Counted from the stretch's first letter, positions 50,954 to 59,390 are shown. The stretch is 64,000 nt of DNA from Mycolicibacter senuensis (GCF_002101885.1 NZ_LQPS01000046.1:29871-93870), one strand, 5' to 3'. Notes: generated from the sequence alone by a model not told the origin. Numbers and translations are program-made.

Positions 50954-52020
50954 CGGTGTTGACGATTCCCTCCGGCATCGACGCCGTGACACCGCGATGG
51001 CTGACCGCGGCGCTGCGCTCGTGCGACACCGTTTCGGACACCGCGGTCGTCACCGATGTTCGTGCCGAGCGGATCGCCGAGGACACCGGCTTCTCGTCGT
51101 TGTTGTACCGGCTGCAGATCACCGGAACAGCGGGGCTGCCACCGAGTCTGATCGTCAAGCTGCCCGCGCAGTCCGAGGCCAGGGGAGCCATGGACATGCT
51201 GGGCGGCTACCAACGCGAAGTGTCCTTCTACCAATCGGTGGCAGGCAGGGCGCCGCTGCTGACGCCCCGGGTCTACACCGCGCTGATCGCCGGCGCGGAT
51301 CTCGTGCTGGTGCTGGAGGACCTGGCGGACTGGGTCAATGCCGACCATCTCGCCGGACTGTCGATGCGACAAGCCCGAGCGGCGATCGGGCAGTTGGCCG
51401 GCTTGCACGCCTGGTCGGTCACCGCCGCCGACGCCGATGCGCTTGAGACCTTTCCCAGCCTCGACACGCCGGTGGTTCGTGAGCTGCTGGTCGCCGCCTT
51501 CGGCATCGGATGGCAGATCTACCGCGACAAGTCCGCGGCCGCGGTGCCCGGCCTGGTGGCACGATACGCCGAGCGGTTCACCGAATTCGCCCCGCAGGCA
51601 TTGGCGGCCTTGACCGAACGCCGGATGCTGCTGCACGGAGATATCCGGGCCGACAACATGTTCTTCGACGGCGATGTGCTGAAGGTCGTCGATTTCCAGT
51701 TCGCCTCGCTGGGCTGCGGTGCCGCCGACCTCGGATATCTGGTCAGCCAGGGGCTGCCGGTGCAGACCCGCCGCGGCCACGACGAAGAACTGGTGCGCGA
51801 CTACCTGGCCGGGCTCGCCGCGCACGGCGTCACCGACTACGGCTTCGACGAGGCGTGGCGGCACTACCGGATGGCCGTCGCGTATCTGCTGTTGTTTCCC
51901 GTCCTCGCCCTGATCGGCTGGGACACCATGCCGCAACGCTCCCGCGATCTGTGTTTGACGCTGACCGACCGGGCGGTGGCGACGATCGACGACATCGATG
52001 CGATCGGAGTGTTTGCGTGA
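50950..52020 (+). CDS. Aminoglycoside-phosphotransferase/ecdysteroid-kinase-like protein
   Basis: A 356-residue kinase-like fold. N-lobe lysine in LIVKLPAQ near residue 70, acidic DLVLVLEDLADW near 118-128, the catalytic loop LHGDIRADNMFF near residue 230 and the metal-binding VVDFQFASLG near 245. This matches the APH/choline-kinase superfamily, including the ecdysteroid-kinase-like group. It could phosphorylate a hydroxyl group of a small molecule. ATG 50950 overlaps the hydrolase stop, so it is part of the BVMO operon, an unusual neighbour for catabolic enzymes. Substrate unknown. Confidence 0.82.
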   Translation: MTVLTIPSGIDAVTPRWLTAALRSCDTVSDTAVVTDVRAERIAEDTGFSSLLYRLQITGTAGLPPSLIVKLPAQSEARGAMDMLGGYQREVSFYQSVAGRAPLLTPRVYTALIAGADLVLVLEDLADWVNADHLAGLSMRQARAAIGQLAGLHAWSVTAADADALETFPSLDTPVVRELLVAAFGIGWQIYRDKSAAAVPGLVARYAERFTEFAPQALAALTERRMLLHGDIRADNMFFDGDVLKVVDFQFASLGCGAADLGYLVSQGLPVQTRRGHDEELVRDYLAGLAAHGVTDYGFDEAWRHYRMAVAYLLLFPVLALIGWDTMPQRSRDLCLTLTDRAVATIDDIDAIGVFA

Positions 52021-52400
52021 GCAGCAGGATCCGCAGTGCCCGTGAGGTGGTGGAGCTGTACAACCTGGTGGTGTGGAATGAGCGCGATTTCGCACTCGCC
52101 GACGAATTGATCGGTGACGTCGTGGTGCGACACGAGGTGGGCGAAGCGCACACGCTGACCCATGACCAGGCGGTTGCGCGGGTGGTGGATCACTGGCAGC
52201 TGTTCGACAAGCTGCGCTTCGAACTCAACCTCGTCGTCGCCGGCGACGACGGTGAACATGTCGCCATCGTCTACCAATCGCCGATGACCCTGACCGATGG
52301 GACCGAACTGACCGTCAGCAGTATGGAGGTGTTCCGCGTGGTCGACGGGAAGATCACCGAGGTGTGGAACTGCGGCTACAAGCAAGGGGTTTGGGCATGA
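52017..52400 (+). CDS. SnoaL-like polyketide-cyclase-family small protein
   Basis: A 127-residue NTF2-fold protein: SAREVVELYNLVVWNERDFALADELIG, RHEVGEAHTLTHDQAVARVVDHW, then strands ending VSSMEVFRVVDGKITEVWNCG. It resembles the SnoaL/polyketide-cyclase group, with a pocket able to hold a cyclic molecule. GTG 52017 overlaps the kinase stop by 4 bp, and its end overlaps the LLM gene (ATGA). A hydrolase or isomerase role is possible; function not established. Confidence 0.75.
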   Translation: MSSRIRSAREVVELYNLVVWNERDFALADELIGDVVVRHEVGEAHTLTHDQAVARVVDHWQLFDKLRFELNLVVAGDDGEHVAIVYQSPMTLTDGTELTVSSMEVFRVVDGKITEVWNCGYKQGVWA

Positions 52401-53443
52401 CCGAGCGGGTACTCGACGAACTGGGCTACTACCTGCTGGCCGGGGCGGGAGGGGAGGGCCCGGCCGCGCTGATGGACGAGGCCCGCCGTGGCGAGGAGCT
52501 CGGGTTCGGGACCGCGTTCATCTCTGAGCGCTGGAATGTCAAGGAGGCGTCATCGCTGGTCGGTGCGGCCTGCGCGGTCACCAGTCGGATGCAGATCGCC
52601 ACCGCGGCAACCAATCACAACACTCGCCACCCGTTGATCACCGGGTCCTGGGCGACCACCATGCACCGGTTGTCCGGTGGGCGATTCACCCTCGGGCTCG
52701 GCCGCGGCGTGGCGGCCATGTATGCCGCGTTCGGCATCCCGGCCGTCACCACCGCGCAGCTGGAGGACTTCGCGCAGGTGATGCGCCGGCTGTGGCACGG
52801 CGAGGTGATCTTCAACCACGACGGGCCGATCGGGCGCTACCAGGTGCTGTTCTTGGACCCCGACTTCGACGAGGACATCAGGCTGGCCTTGGTGGCGTTC
52901 GGCCCCGACACGCTGGCGCTGGGCGGCCGGCTGTTCGACGATGTCATTCTGCACACCTACTTCACTCCGGAAACCTTGCAGCGCAGCGTGAAAACGGTCA
53001 AAGAGGCCGCCGAGCGGGCTGGCCGCGATCCGGACGCGGTACGGGTGTGGTCGTGTTTCGCCACCGTCGGCGATCACCTGCCCGAGGAACTGCGGCTGAA
53101 GAAGACCGTTGGCCGGCTGGCCACTTACCTGCAGGGCTACGGCGATCTGATGGTGCGCACCAACAACTGGGATCCCGCCGTGCTGCAACGCTTCCGGGAG
53201 GACGCGGTGGTGACCTCGATCCACGGCGGTATCGACCACAAGGCGACCGCCGAGCAGATCGAGCACATCGCGACGCTGATCCCCGATGAATGGCTGGAAC
53301 CGGCGGCCACCGGCTCGGCGCGGCAGTGCGCCGACCGTATCCGGGCGGAGTTCGGCTACGGCGCCGACGCGGTGATCATGCACGGCGCCACGCCCGACGA
53401 GTTGGAGCCGGTGGTCGCCGCCTACCGCGGCATCATGCGCTGA
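52397..53443 (+). CDS. LLM-class (luciferase-like, probably F420-dependent) oxidoreductase
   Basis: A 348-residue luciferase-like TIM-barrel oxidoreductase. ELGFGTAFISERWN near the N-terminus, ATNHNTRHPLITGSWATTMHRLSGGRFTLGLGRG near residues 75-108 and the C-terminal region DAVIMHGATPDELEPVV are typical. Mycobacterial members of this class mostly use the deazaflavin F420 (family knowledge); the cofactor cannot be proved here. ATG 52397 overlaps the SnoaL stop. It is last in the BVMO operon and is followed by an inverted repeat before the convergent mftR. Confidence 0.85.
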   Translation: MTERVLDELGYYLLAGAGGEGPAALMDEARRGEELGFGTAFISERWNVKEASSLVGAACAVTSRMQIATAATNHNTRHPLITGSWATTMHRLSGGRFTLGLGRGVAAMYAAFGIPAVTTAQLEDFAQVMRRLWHGEVIFNHDGPIGRYQVLFLDPDFDEDIRLALVAFGPDTLALGGRLFDDVILHTYFTPETLQRSVKTVKEAAERAGRDPDAVRVWSCFATVGDHLPEELRLKKTVGRLATYLQGYGDLMVRTNNWDPAVLQRFREDAVVTSIHGGIDHKATAEQIEHIATLIPDEWLEPAATGSARQCADRIRAEFGYGADAVIMHGATPDELEPVVAAYRGIMR

Positions 53444-53460
53444 GCCGTCCCCGCATTCTG

Positions 53461-53520
53461 CGCGAGCGTGCGTAAACCCGGTGATCTGCTCGGTGTGTCG
53501 AGCGGGGACACGCTCGCTCG
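53461..53520. terminator. Inverted repeat between convergent genes (bidirectional terminator candidate)
   Basis: CGAGCGTG (53463-53470) pairs with CACGCTCG (53509-53516), with further partial pairing outside (CGCGAGC against GCTCGCG). The loop is about 38 nt and there is no U-tract. It lies between the LLM gene end (53443) and the mftR end (53535). It is weaker than the structures at 31178 and 38841. Confidence 0.4.
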
Positions 53521-53534
53521 CGGAAGATAGGGCC

Positions 53535-54134
53535 TCAGTCGAGGCCGCCGCGGATGGCGTCGAACGCCTCGCCCAGGGCCTGCGTCAGCGCCAACTCTTC
53601 GTCGCCCAGCCAGTGTTCGTAGGCGCTCAGCGCAACGCCGAGCATCATCCACGCGACCGTCTGCGGCCGCAGATCGGTCGGTGCCACCCCGGCCCGGCGC
53701 GCCACGAACTCGGCGATGACACTGCGCCAGCCCGCGTACATCGTCATCGAGTGGGCCTGCAACTCATCGGTCTGCAGGATCACCCGCATCCGGCGGCGAT
53801 GCCGCGCGGTCTCGCCTTCGTCGAAGGTGTTGAACGCCAACAGCGCCGCGCGCAGCGCGTCACCGAGCGGTGCGTGCGGCTCGATACCGTCCAGCAGCTC
53901 GCGCAGCTGTTGCAGATGCGCGTCGAAGTCCCCCCAGGGGATGGCGTTCTTCGAGGAGTAGTACCGAAACAGCGTGCGGCGGGCGATCCCGGCGGCCTGC
54001 GCGACATCGTCGACGCTGACCTCACTGAAGCCCCGGGTGGCGAACAGGTCGATGGCCACATGGGTGATGTTCTCCCGCGTGGTCGAGCGGCGACGGCCGA
54101 CCCTCGCCTGCACCTGCGACTCGGTCCCGGCCAC
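53535..54134 (-). CDS. mftR: Mycofactocin system TetR-family regulator MftR
   Basis: A TetR regulator of 199 residues, close to the usual mftR product size. HTH region at about residues 15-60: RENITHVAIDLFATRGFSEVSVDDVAQAAGIARRTLFRYYSSKNAI. The helical C-terminal domain contains RRRMRVILQTDELQAHSMTMYAGW. It is divergent from mftA, the typical position, and is thought to repress the mft operon in response to acyl-CoA (family knowledge). GTG 54134 is preferred (GGGAGAAAA before it, length match); ATG 54164 gives 209 residues. A 16-bp palindrome at 54200-54215 is a candidate operator. Confidence 0.9.
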   Translation of the reverse strand: MAGTESQVQARVGRRRSTTRENITHVAIDLFATRGFSEVSVDDVAQAAGIARRTLFRYYSSKNAIPWGDFDAHLQQLRELLDGIEPHAPLGDALRAALLAFNTFDEGETARHRRRMRVILQTDELQAHSMTMYAGWRSVIAEFVARRAGVAPTDLRPQTVAWMMLGVALSAYEHWLGDEELALTQALGEAFDAIRGGLD

Positions 54135-54199
54135 TTTTCTCCCGACCCACTTCCATATCGGCACTCGATGCCATATTCTGTCCGGGATTGTGACCGATC

Positions 54200-54215
54200 C
54201 GACAGTGCGCTGTCG
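54200..54215. promoter_or_regulatory. Palindrome CGACAGTGCGCTGTCG in the mftR-mftA intergenic region
   Basis: Six-base arms CGACAG and CTGTCG are exact inverted repeats around TGCG. It is 27 bp upstream of the mftA ATG and 65 bp upstream of the mftR GTG. A TetR-type operator is the natural reading, with MftR the obvious binder; this is inference from position and symmetry. Confidence 0.5.
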
Positions 54216-54242
54216 ACCCCATCGCGAAGAAAGGCCCGGCCC

Positions 54243-54344
54243 ATGGACGCCCAGCAGCAGACCGAAGCCAGCACCGACACCGACCTCGTCGTCGAGAACC
54301 TGGTCGAGGAAGTGTCCATCGACGGGATGTGCGGGGTCTACTGA
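54243..54344 (+). CDS. mftA: Mycofactocin precursor peptide MftA
   Basis: A 33-residue peptide whose C-terminus IDGMCGVY is the invariant core of mycofactocin precursors. The last Val-Tyr pair is oxidatively decarboxylated and crosslinked by MftC, released by MftE and deaminated by MftD to give the redox cofactor (family knowledge). The N-terminal part is a leader bound by MftB. ATG 54243 follows AAAGG. It is too short for many gene finders; mftB begins two bases after its stop. Confidence 0.93.
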   Translation: MDAQQQTEASTDTDLVVENLVEEVSIDGMCGVY

Positions 54345-54346
54345 CC

Positions 54347-54664
54347 GTGACCGCCGCCGCCGGGGCGGCGCGCGCCACCGACACCTTCGACCCGGACCGC
54401 GGCTGGTGCCTGCATCCGCAGGTGTCGGTTCGGCCCGAGACTTTCGGCGCGCTGCTGTATCACTTCGGGACGCGCAAGCTGTCGTTCCTGAAGAACCTCA
54501 CCATGGTCACGCTGGTCACCTCGCTGGCCGAGCACCCCGACGCGCGGTCGGCGTGCCGCGCCGCCGGCATCGATCCCAGCGCGGAGGCGGCGTACCTGCG
54601 TGCCCTGGGCGTCCTGGCGGCGTCCGACATCCTGATCCCCGCGGACCCGAAGGAGACACCGTGA
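54347..54664 (+). CDS. mftB: Mycofactocin precursor-binding chaperone MftB
   Basis: A 105-residue RRE/PqqD-like winged-helix protein that holds the MftA leader and presents it to MftC. Typical segments are HPQVSVRPETFGALLYHFGTRKLSFLKN and the C-terminal YLRALGVLAASDILIPA. GTG 54347 is chosen two bases after the mftA stop; a GTG at 54329 would overlap mftA. The stop overlaps the mftC GTG by 4 bp. Confidence 0.92.
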   Translation: MTAAAGAARATDTFDPDRGWCLHPQVSVRPETFGALLYHFGTRKLSFLKNLTMVTLVTSLAEHPDARSACRAAGIDPSAEAAYLRALGVLAASDILIPADPKETP

Positions 54665-55848
54665 CCGCTCCAGCCGTAGCCCCGAGCCTGGTCGAGCACT
54701 TCGAGCACGGCCTGGAATCGCCGATCTGCCTGACCTGGGAGCTCACCTACGCCTGCAATCTGGCCTGCGTGCACTGCCTGTCGGCGTCCGGGCGGCGCGA
54801 CCCGCGTGAGCTGTCCACGCAGCAGTGCAAGGACATCATCGACGAGCTGGAACGCATGCAGGTGTTCTACGTCAACATCGGCGGCGGCGAACCCACGGTG
54901 CGAGACGACTTCTGGGAACTGGTGGACTACGCCACCGCCCACCACGTCGGGGTGAAGTTCTCCACCAACGGCCTGCGGATCACCGCGGAGGTGGCGGCCA
55001 GGCTGGCGGCCAGCGACTACGTCGACGTCCAGATCTCGCTGGACGGCGCCACCGCCGAGGTCAACGACCCGATTCGCGGCAACGGCTCCTTCGACATGGC
55101 GATCCGCGCGCTGGAGAACCTGTCTGCGGCCGGCTTCGCCGACACCAAGATCTCCGTCGTGGCGACCCGCCACAACATCGACCAGCTCGACGACTTCGCC
55201 GCGCTGGCAGCGCGATACGGCGCCACGCTACGAATCACCCGGCTGCGCCCGTCCGGTCGCGGCGTCGACGTCTGGGACGACCTGCACCCCGCCGCCGAGC
55301 AACAGCGCCAGCTGTACGACTGGCTGGTCGCCAAGGGCGATGGGGTGCTGACCGGCGACTCCTTCTTCCACCTGGCGCCACTCGGTGAGTCCGGTGCGCT
55401 GGCCGGCCTGAACATGTGCGGAGCCGGACGGGTGGTCTGCCTGATCGACCCGGTCGGCGACGTCTACGCCTGCCCCTTTGCCATCCACGACGAGTTCCTG
55501 GCCGGAAACGTGTTGACCGACGGCGGGTTCGATCAGGTGTGGAAGCACTCCAAGCTGTTCAACGAGCTGCGCAGCCCCACGGCGGGCGGCGCCTGTGCCA
55601 GCTGCCCGCTGTATGACACCTGCCGGGGCGGCTGCATGGCCGCCAAGTTCTTCACCGGCCTTCCGATGGACGGACCCGACCCCGAGTGCGTGCGTGGGTT
55701 CGGCGAGCAGGCGCTGGCCGGCGAACGGCAGAAGCCGCGGCCGAGCAGCGACCACTCGCGCGGAAAGCGCAGCAGCACAAGGCAATCCTTGACCCTGCTC
55801 ACCCCGACGAAGCCGCCCAAACGGCTGTGCGATGAAAGTCCTATCTGA
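54661..55848 (+). CDS. mftC: Mycofactocin radical SAM maturase MftC
   Basis: A 395-residue radical SAM/SPASM protein. The [4Fe-4S]-SAM cluster motif CNLACVHC has cysteines at residues 32, 36 and 39. IGGGEPTVRDDFW follows, and the C-terminal SPASM region has many cysteines (NMCGAGRVVC, YACPF, GACASCPLYDTCRGGCM). It decarboxylates the MftA C-terminal tyrosine and forms the Val-Tyr C-C bond (family knowledge). GTG 54661 overlaps the mftB stop. The last 45 residues are a basic, Ser/Thr-rich tail ending RLCDESPI. Confidence 0.95.
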   Translation: MTAPAVAPSLVEHFEHGLESPICLTWELTYACNLACVHCLSASGRRDPRELSTQQCKDIIDELERMQVFYVNIGGGEPTVRDDFWELVDYATAHHVGVKFSTNGLRITAEVAARLAASDYVDVQISLDGATAEVNDPIRGNGSFDMAIRALENLSAAGFADTKISVVATRHNIDQLDDFAALAARYGATLRITRLRPSGRGVDVWDDLHPAAEQQRQLYDWLVAKGDGVLTGDSFFHLAPLGESGALAGLNMCGAGRVVCLIDPVGDVYACPFAIHDEFLAGNVLTDGGFDQVWKHSKLFNELRSPTAGGACASCPLYDTCRGGCMAAKFFTGLPMDGPDPECVRGFGEQALAGERQKPRPSSDHSRGKRSSTRQSLTLLTPTKPPKRLCDESPI

Positions 55849-55851
55849 CCC

Positions 55852-57045
55852 ATGGCTCGTGATATCTGGTTCGAAACCGTCGCCATCGCCCAGGAACGTG
55901 CGCGCAAACGCCTCCCGAAGTCCGCGTACTCGTCGCTGATCTCGGCCAGCGAGAAGGGCGTCACCGTCTCCGACAACGTCGAGGCGTTCAGCGAGCTGGG
56001 TTTCGCCCCGCACGTGGTCGGCGCGTGCGAGAAGCGTGATCTGTCGACCACCGTTATGGGCCAGGAACTTTCGTTTCCGGTAATGATCTCGCCGACGGGT
56101 GTGCAGGCGGTCGACCCGGACGGCGAGGTCGCCGTCGCACGGGCGGCCGCCGCGCGCGGCACCGCGATGGGCCTGTCGTCGTTCGCCAGCAAGCCGATGG
56201 AAGAGGTCATCGCCGCCAACCCCAAGACCTTCTTTCAGATCTACTGGCTCGGGGGCCGCGATGCGATCGCCGAACGCGTCGAGCGCGCCCGGGCCGCCGG
56301 TGCGGTGGGCCTGATCGCCACCACCGATTGGTCCTTCTCGCACGGCCGGGACTGGGGAAGCCCCAAGATCCCGGAGCAGATGGACCTCAAGACCATGATC
56401 AAGATGATGCCCGAGGCGCTGGGCCGGCCGCGGTGGTTTTTGCAGTGGGCCAAGACCCTGCGCCCGCCGAGCCTGCGGGTGCCCAACCAGGGCCGACGCG
56501 GCGAACCGGGCCCGCCGTTCTTCCAGGCCTACGGCGAGTGGATGGGAACACCGCCGCCGACCTGGGAGGACATCGCCTGGCTGCGCGAACTCTGGGGCGG
56601 ACCCTTCATGCTCAAGGGGGTCATGCGGGTCGACGATGCGAAAAAGGCTGTGGACGCCGGGGTTTCGGCGATCTCGGTGTCGAACCACGGTGGTAACAAC
56701 CTGGACGGCACGCCGGCGGCGATCCGGGCGCTGCCCGCTGTCGCCGAGGCGGTCGGCGACCAGATCGACGTTTTGCTGGACGGCGGCATCCGCCGGGGCA
56801 GCGACGTCGTCAAGGCACTGGCCCTGGGCGCCCGAGCGGTGATGATCGGCCGCGCCTACCTGTGGGGGCTGGCCGCAGCCGGACAGCCCGGGGTGGAGAA
56901 CGTCCTCGACATCCTGCGCGGCGGGGTCGACTCGGCCCTGATGGGCCTCGGGCGGGCCTCCGTGCACGATCTGTCAGCGGACGACATCGTGATCCCGCCC
57001 GGTTTCGCCCGCGCGCTCGGCGTGCCCTCCGACGGAGGCCGGTAG
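55852..57045 (+). CDS. mftD: Mycofactocin FMN-dependent oxidase/deaminase MftD
   Basis: A 397-residue TIM-barrel FMN enzyme of the L-lactate-dehydrogenase/glycolate-oxidase type, in the expected position after mftC. Landmarks: MISPTGVQAVDPDGE, IYWLGGRDA, VMRVDDAKKAVDAG, the active-site segment ISVSNHGGNNLDGTPA (His) and VLLDGGIRRGSDVVKALALGA. It oxidatively deaminates the mycofactocin intermediate to the pyrrolidinedione (family knowledge). ATG 55852 is 3 bp after the mftC stop. Confidence 0.94.
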   Translation: MARDIWFETVAIAQERARKRLPKSAYSSLISASEKGVTVSDNVEAFSELGFAPHVVGACEKRDLSTTVMGQELSFPVMISPTGVQAVDPDGEVAVARAAAARGTAMGLSSFASKPMEEVIAANPKTFFQIYWLGGRDAIAERVERARAAGAVGLIATTDWSFSHGRDWGSPKIPEQMDLKTMIKMMPEALGRPRWFLQWAKTLRPPSLRVPNQGRRGEPGPPFFQAYGEWMGTPPPTWEDIAWLRELWGGPFMLKGVMRVDDAKKAVDAGVSAISVSNHGGNNLDGTPAAIRALPAVAEAVGDQIDVLLDGGIRRGSDVVKALALGARAVMIGRAYLWGLAAAGQPGVENVLDILRGGVDSALMGLGRASVHDLSADDIVIPPGFARALGVPSDGGR

Positions 57046-57216
57046 CCCGCTCAGACCGTCCACCTGCGAACTCGAGACCGGACCCGTGGTGCTGCCGTGG
57101 CGGACGGGACGGGCGTGATGGTCGCCGGTCGCCCCGGAAAGCCGACGGCCAGAAATTTCTTTGCGTTCCTCGTCAACACCTGGTGTACGGCAGATGAATT
57201 CGCTTACCATCGTCCG
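57046..57216 (+). other. Long mftD-mftE intergenic gap, possible internal promoter
   Basis: 171 bp without a recognised gene, in a cluster where other junctions overlap or are under 10 bp. The last 60 bp are AT-richer (AAATTTCTTTGCGTTCC; GAATTCGCTTACCATC) and could hold a promoter for mftEFG. No clear palindrome or terminator seen. Confidence 0.35.
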
Positions 57217-57972
57217 ATGGCGGTTCGTGGCGAGCTCGGTAGTTCCACCTGGGACGAGCTGCAGAGCCGGCTAGAGCGCCAGCCGCCGGGGCAGTCGTTG
57301 ACCCTGCTGGTCCCGGTCGGATCGACCGAACAGCACGGTCCGCACCTGCCGCTGGACACCGACACCCGGATCGCCCAGGCACTCGCCCGGGCGGTGGCCG
57401 GGCGACTGGGCAGAACCGGCAAGGGACGCGACGCGCACGGCTGGTCGGTGGCGCCCGCGGTGGCCTACGGCGCCAGTGGGGAGCACCAGAGCTTTGCCGG
57501 AACCATCTCGATCGGCACCGAGGTGCTCAGTCAAGTGTTGCTGGAGTACGGCCGGTCGGCCTGCTGCTGGGCGCAGCGGGTGGTCTTCGTCAACGGCCAC
57601 GGCGGCAACGTGCCCGCGCTGGCCGAGGCGGTAGGCCGGTTGCGCGTCGAAGCGCGCGACGTCGCCTGGCTGCCGTGTGCCACCGCAGCGGTCGATGCGC
57701 ACGCGGGTCACACCGAAACCTCTCTGCTGCTGTATCTTTCGCCCGATGACGTGAGATTTGAGCAGGCACGGCCGGGCAACAGTGCCCCGTTGGCGCAGCT
57801 GCTGCCGGTGATGCGGCGCGGCGGTGTCGCCGCAGTGAGTGCGGTCGGAGTGCTCGGTGACCCGACGACCGCCACCGCCGCCGAGGGGCAACGACTGTTC
57901 GCCGGGATGGTGGACAGCGGTGTGGCGGCGATCCACGCCTGGGCTCCCGGGCCGGACGGGATGCTGCGATGA
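57217..57972 (+). CDS. mftE: Mycofactocin peptidase MftE (creatininase family)
   Basis: A 251-residue creatininase-family metallopeptidase, the usual MftE length. VPVGSTEQHGPHLPLDTDTRIA supplies the metal ligands (Glu, His, Asp), FVNGHGGNVPAL the second site, and AHAGHTETSL a further His/Glu. It releases the crosslinked Val-Tyr dipeptide from MftA (family knowledge). ATG 57217 (MAVRGELG) is chosen because it gives the expected length; the frame is open to 57097 but that stretch is not conserved-looking. The 171-bp gap from mftD is unusual in an otherwise tight cluster. Confidence 0.93.
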   Translation: MAVRGELGSSTWDELQSRLERQPPGQSLTLLVPVGSTEQHGPHLPLDTDTRIAQALARAVAGRLGRTGKGRDAHGWSVAPAVAYGASGEHQSFAGTISIGTEVLSQVLLEYGRSACCWAQRVVFVNGHGGNVPALAEAVGRLRVEARDVAWLPCATAAVDAHAGHTETSLLLYLSPDDVRFEQARPGNSAPLAQLLPVMRRGGVAAVSAVGVLGDPTTATAAEGQRLFAGMVDSGVAAIHAWAPGPDGMLR

Positions 57973-59384
57973 CCCCGGCCCGACTACCTGACGGTTTCGC
58001 GGTGCAGGTCGATCGGAAGGTGCGGGTGCTGGGCCGCGGGTCGACGCTGTTGGGCGGCTCGCCCACCCGGCTGCTGCGGCTGGCGCCTGCCGCCCAGGGG
58101 ATGCTGTCCGACGGTCGCCTGGAAGTGCGCGACGCCGTCAGCGCCCAGCTGGCCCGCACCCTGCTCGACGCCACGGTGGCCCACCCGCGGCCGGCGGGCG
58201 GGCCGTCGCATCGTGACGTGACTGTCGTTATTCCGGTGCGGGACAACGTCGTCGGCCTCAACCGGTTGATCGTGTCGCTGCGTGGGCTGCGCGTGGTCGT
58301 GGTGGATGACGGGTCGCAGGTCCCGGTACGCGCGGAAGACCTGGCAGCGGCGCATTGCTGCGAGGTCGAGGTGCTGCGCCACCCGGCGGCCAGGGGGCCC
58401 GCGGCCGCGCGCAATACCGGGCTGCGCGCCTGCACGACGGATTTCGTGGCGTTCCTGGACTCCGACGTGGTGCCGCGCCGGGGGTGGCTGGAAGCGCTGC
58501 TCGGACACTTCTGTGATCCCACCGTGGCGCTGGTCGCCCCCCGGATCGTCGGTATGGCCGCTCACGACCACCTGGTGGCGCGGTACGAGGCGATCCGTTC
58601 GTCACTGGACCTCGGCGGGTGCGAGGCCCCCGTGGTCCCGTACGGCAAAGTCGCCTATGTTCCCAGCGCGGCGATCATCTGTCGCTGCTCGACGCTGCGT
58701 GAGCTCGGCGGTTTCGACGAGGCGCTGCGCTCCGGTGAGGACGTCGACCTGTGCTGGCGGCTGGTGGACGCCGGCAGCCGGCTGCGCTACGAGCCGATCG
58801 CGCTGGTGGCCCACGATCATCGGGTTGCGCTGCGGGATTGGGTTGCGCGCAAAGCCTTTTACGGCGGATCGGCGGCACCGTTGTCCGCGCGTCACCCGGA
58901 CAAGACGGCCCCGATGGTGATCTCCGGCTGGGCGCTGGCGGGTTGGGCACTGATGGCGCTCGGGTCGGCACTGGGCTACCTGGTGTCCGCGGCGATCACG
59001 GCGCTGACCGGCCATCGGGTCGCCAGGTCGATGCGCGGAGCCGACACCGCGCCCGCCGATGTGCTGGCGGTGACGCTGCGCGGCCTGGCGGCGGCCGGGC
59101 TGCAGATCGCCTCGGCGCTGTGCCGGCACTACTGGCCTATAGCGCTGCTGGCCGCGTGCGTGTCGCAGCGCTGCCGACGAGTGGTGCTGCTGGCGGCGGT
59201 CAGCGACGGAATAGTGGACTGGCTGCGGCACGCACGCTGCGACGGCGACGACACCCGCCCGCTGGGGCTGCCCGCCTACCTGCTGCTCAAGCGGGTCGAC
59301 GATCTGGCGTACGGGGCCGGTCTGTGGGGCGGGGTGCTGCGGGAGCGCAACCTCGCCGCACTCAAGCCACAGCTGCGCAGCTAG
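57969..59384 (+). CDS. mftF: Mycofactocin glycosyltransferase MftF
   Basis: A 471-residue family-2-type GT-A glycosyltransferase. VTVVIPVRDN starts the nucleotide-sugar domain near residue 84, LRVVVVDDGS and FVAFLDSDVVPR give the acidic metal motif (DSD near 156), and GGFDEALRSGEDVDLCWRL follows. The C-terminal third has hydrophobic stretches (ISGWALAGWALMALGSALGYLVSAAITAL) that suggest membrane association. It adds oligoglucose to (pre)mycofactocin (family knowledge). The ATG overlaps the mftE stop (ATGA). Confidence 0.94.
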   Translation: MTPARLPDGFAVQVDRKVRVLGRGSTLLGGSPTRLLRLAPAAQGMLSDGRLEVRDAVSAQLARTLLDATVAHPRPAGGPSHRDVTVVIPVRDNVVGLNRLIVSLRGLRVVVVDDGSQVPVRAEDLAAAHCCEVEVLRHPAARGPAAARNTGLRACTTDFVAFLDSDVVPRRGWLEALLGHFCDPTVALVAPRIVGMAAHDHLVARYEAIRSSLDLGGCEAPVVPYGKVAYVPSAAIICRCSTLRELGGFDEALRSGEDVDLCWRLVDAGSRLRYEPIALVAHDHRVALRDWVARKAFYGGSAAPLSARHPDKTAPMVISGWALAGWALMALGSALGYLVSAAITALTGHRVARSMRGADTAPADVLAVTLRGLAAAGLQIASALCRHYWPIALLAACVSQRCRRVVLLAAVSDGIVDWLRHARCDGDDTRPLGLPAYLLLKRVDDLAYGAGLWGGVLRERNLAALKPQLRS

Positions 59385-59390
59385 GGCACC

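Noticed and set aside
53974..54660. Very long upstream extension of mftC through mftA and mftB
   Set aside because: The frame is open but overlaps mftA and mftB completely; the GTG at 54661 overlapping the mftB stop gives the normal MftC length.
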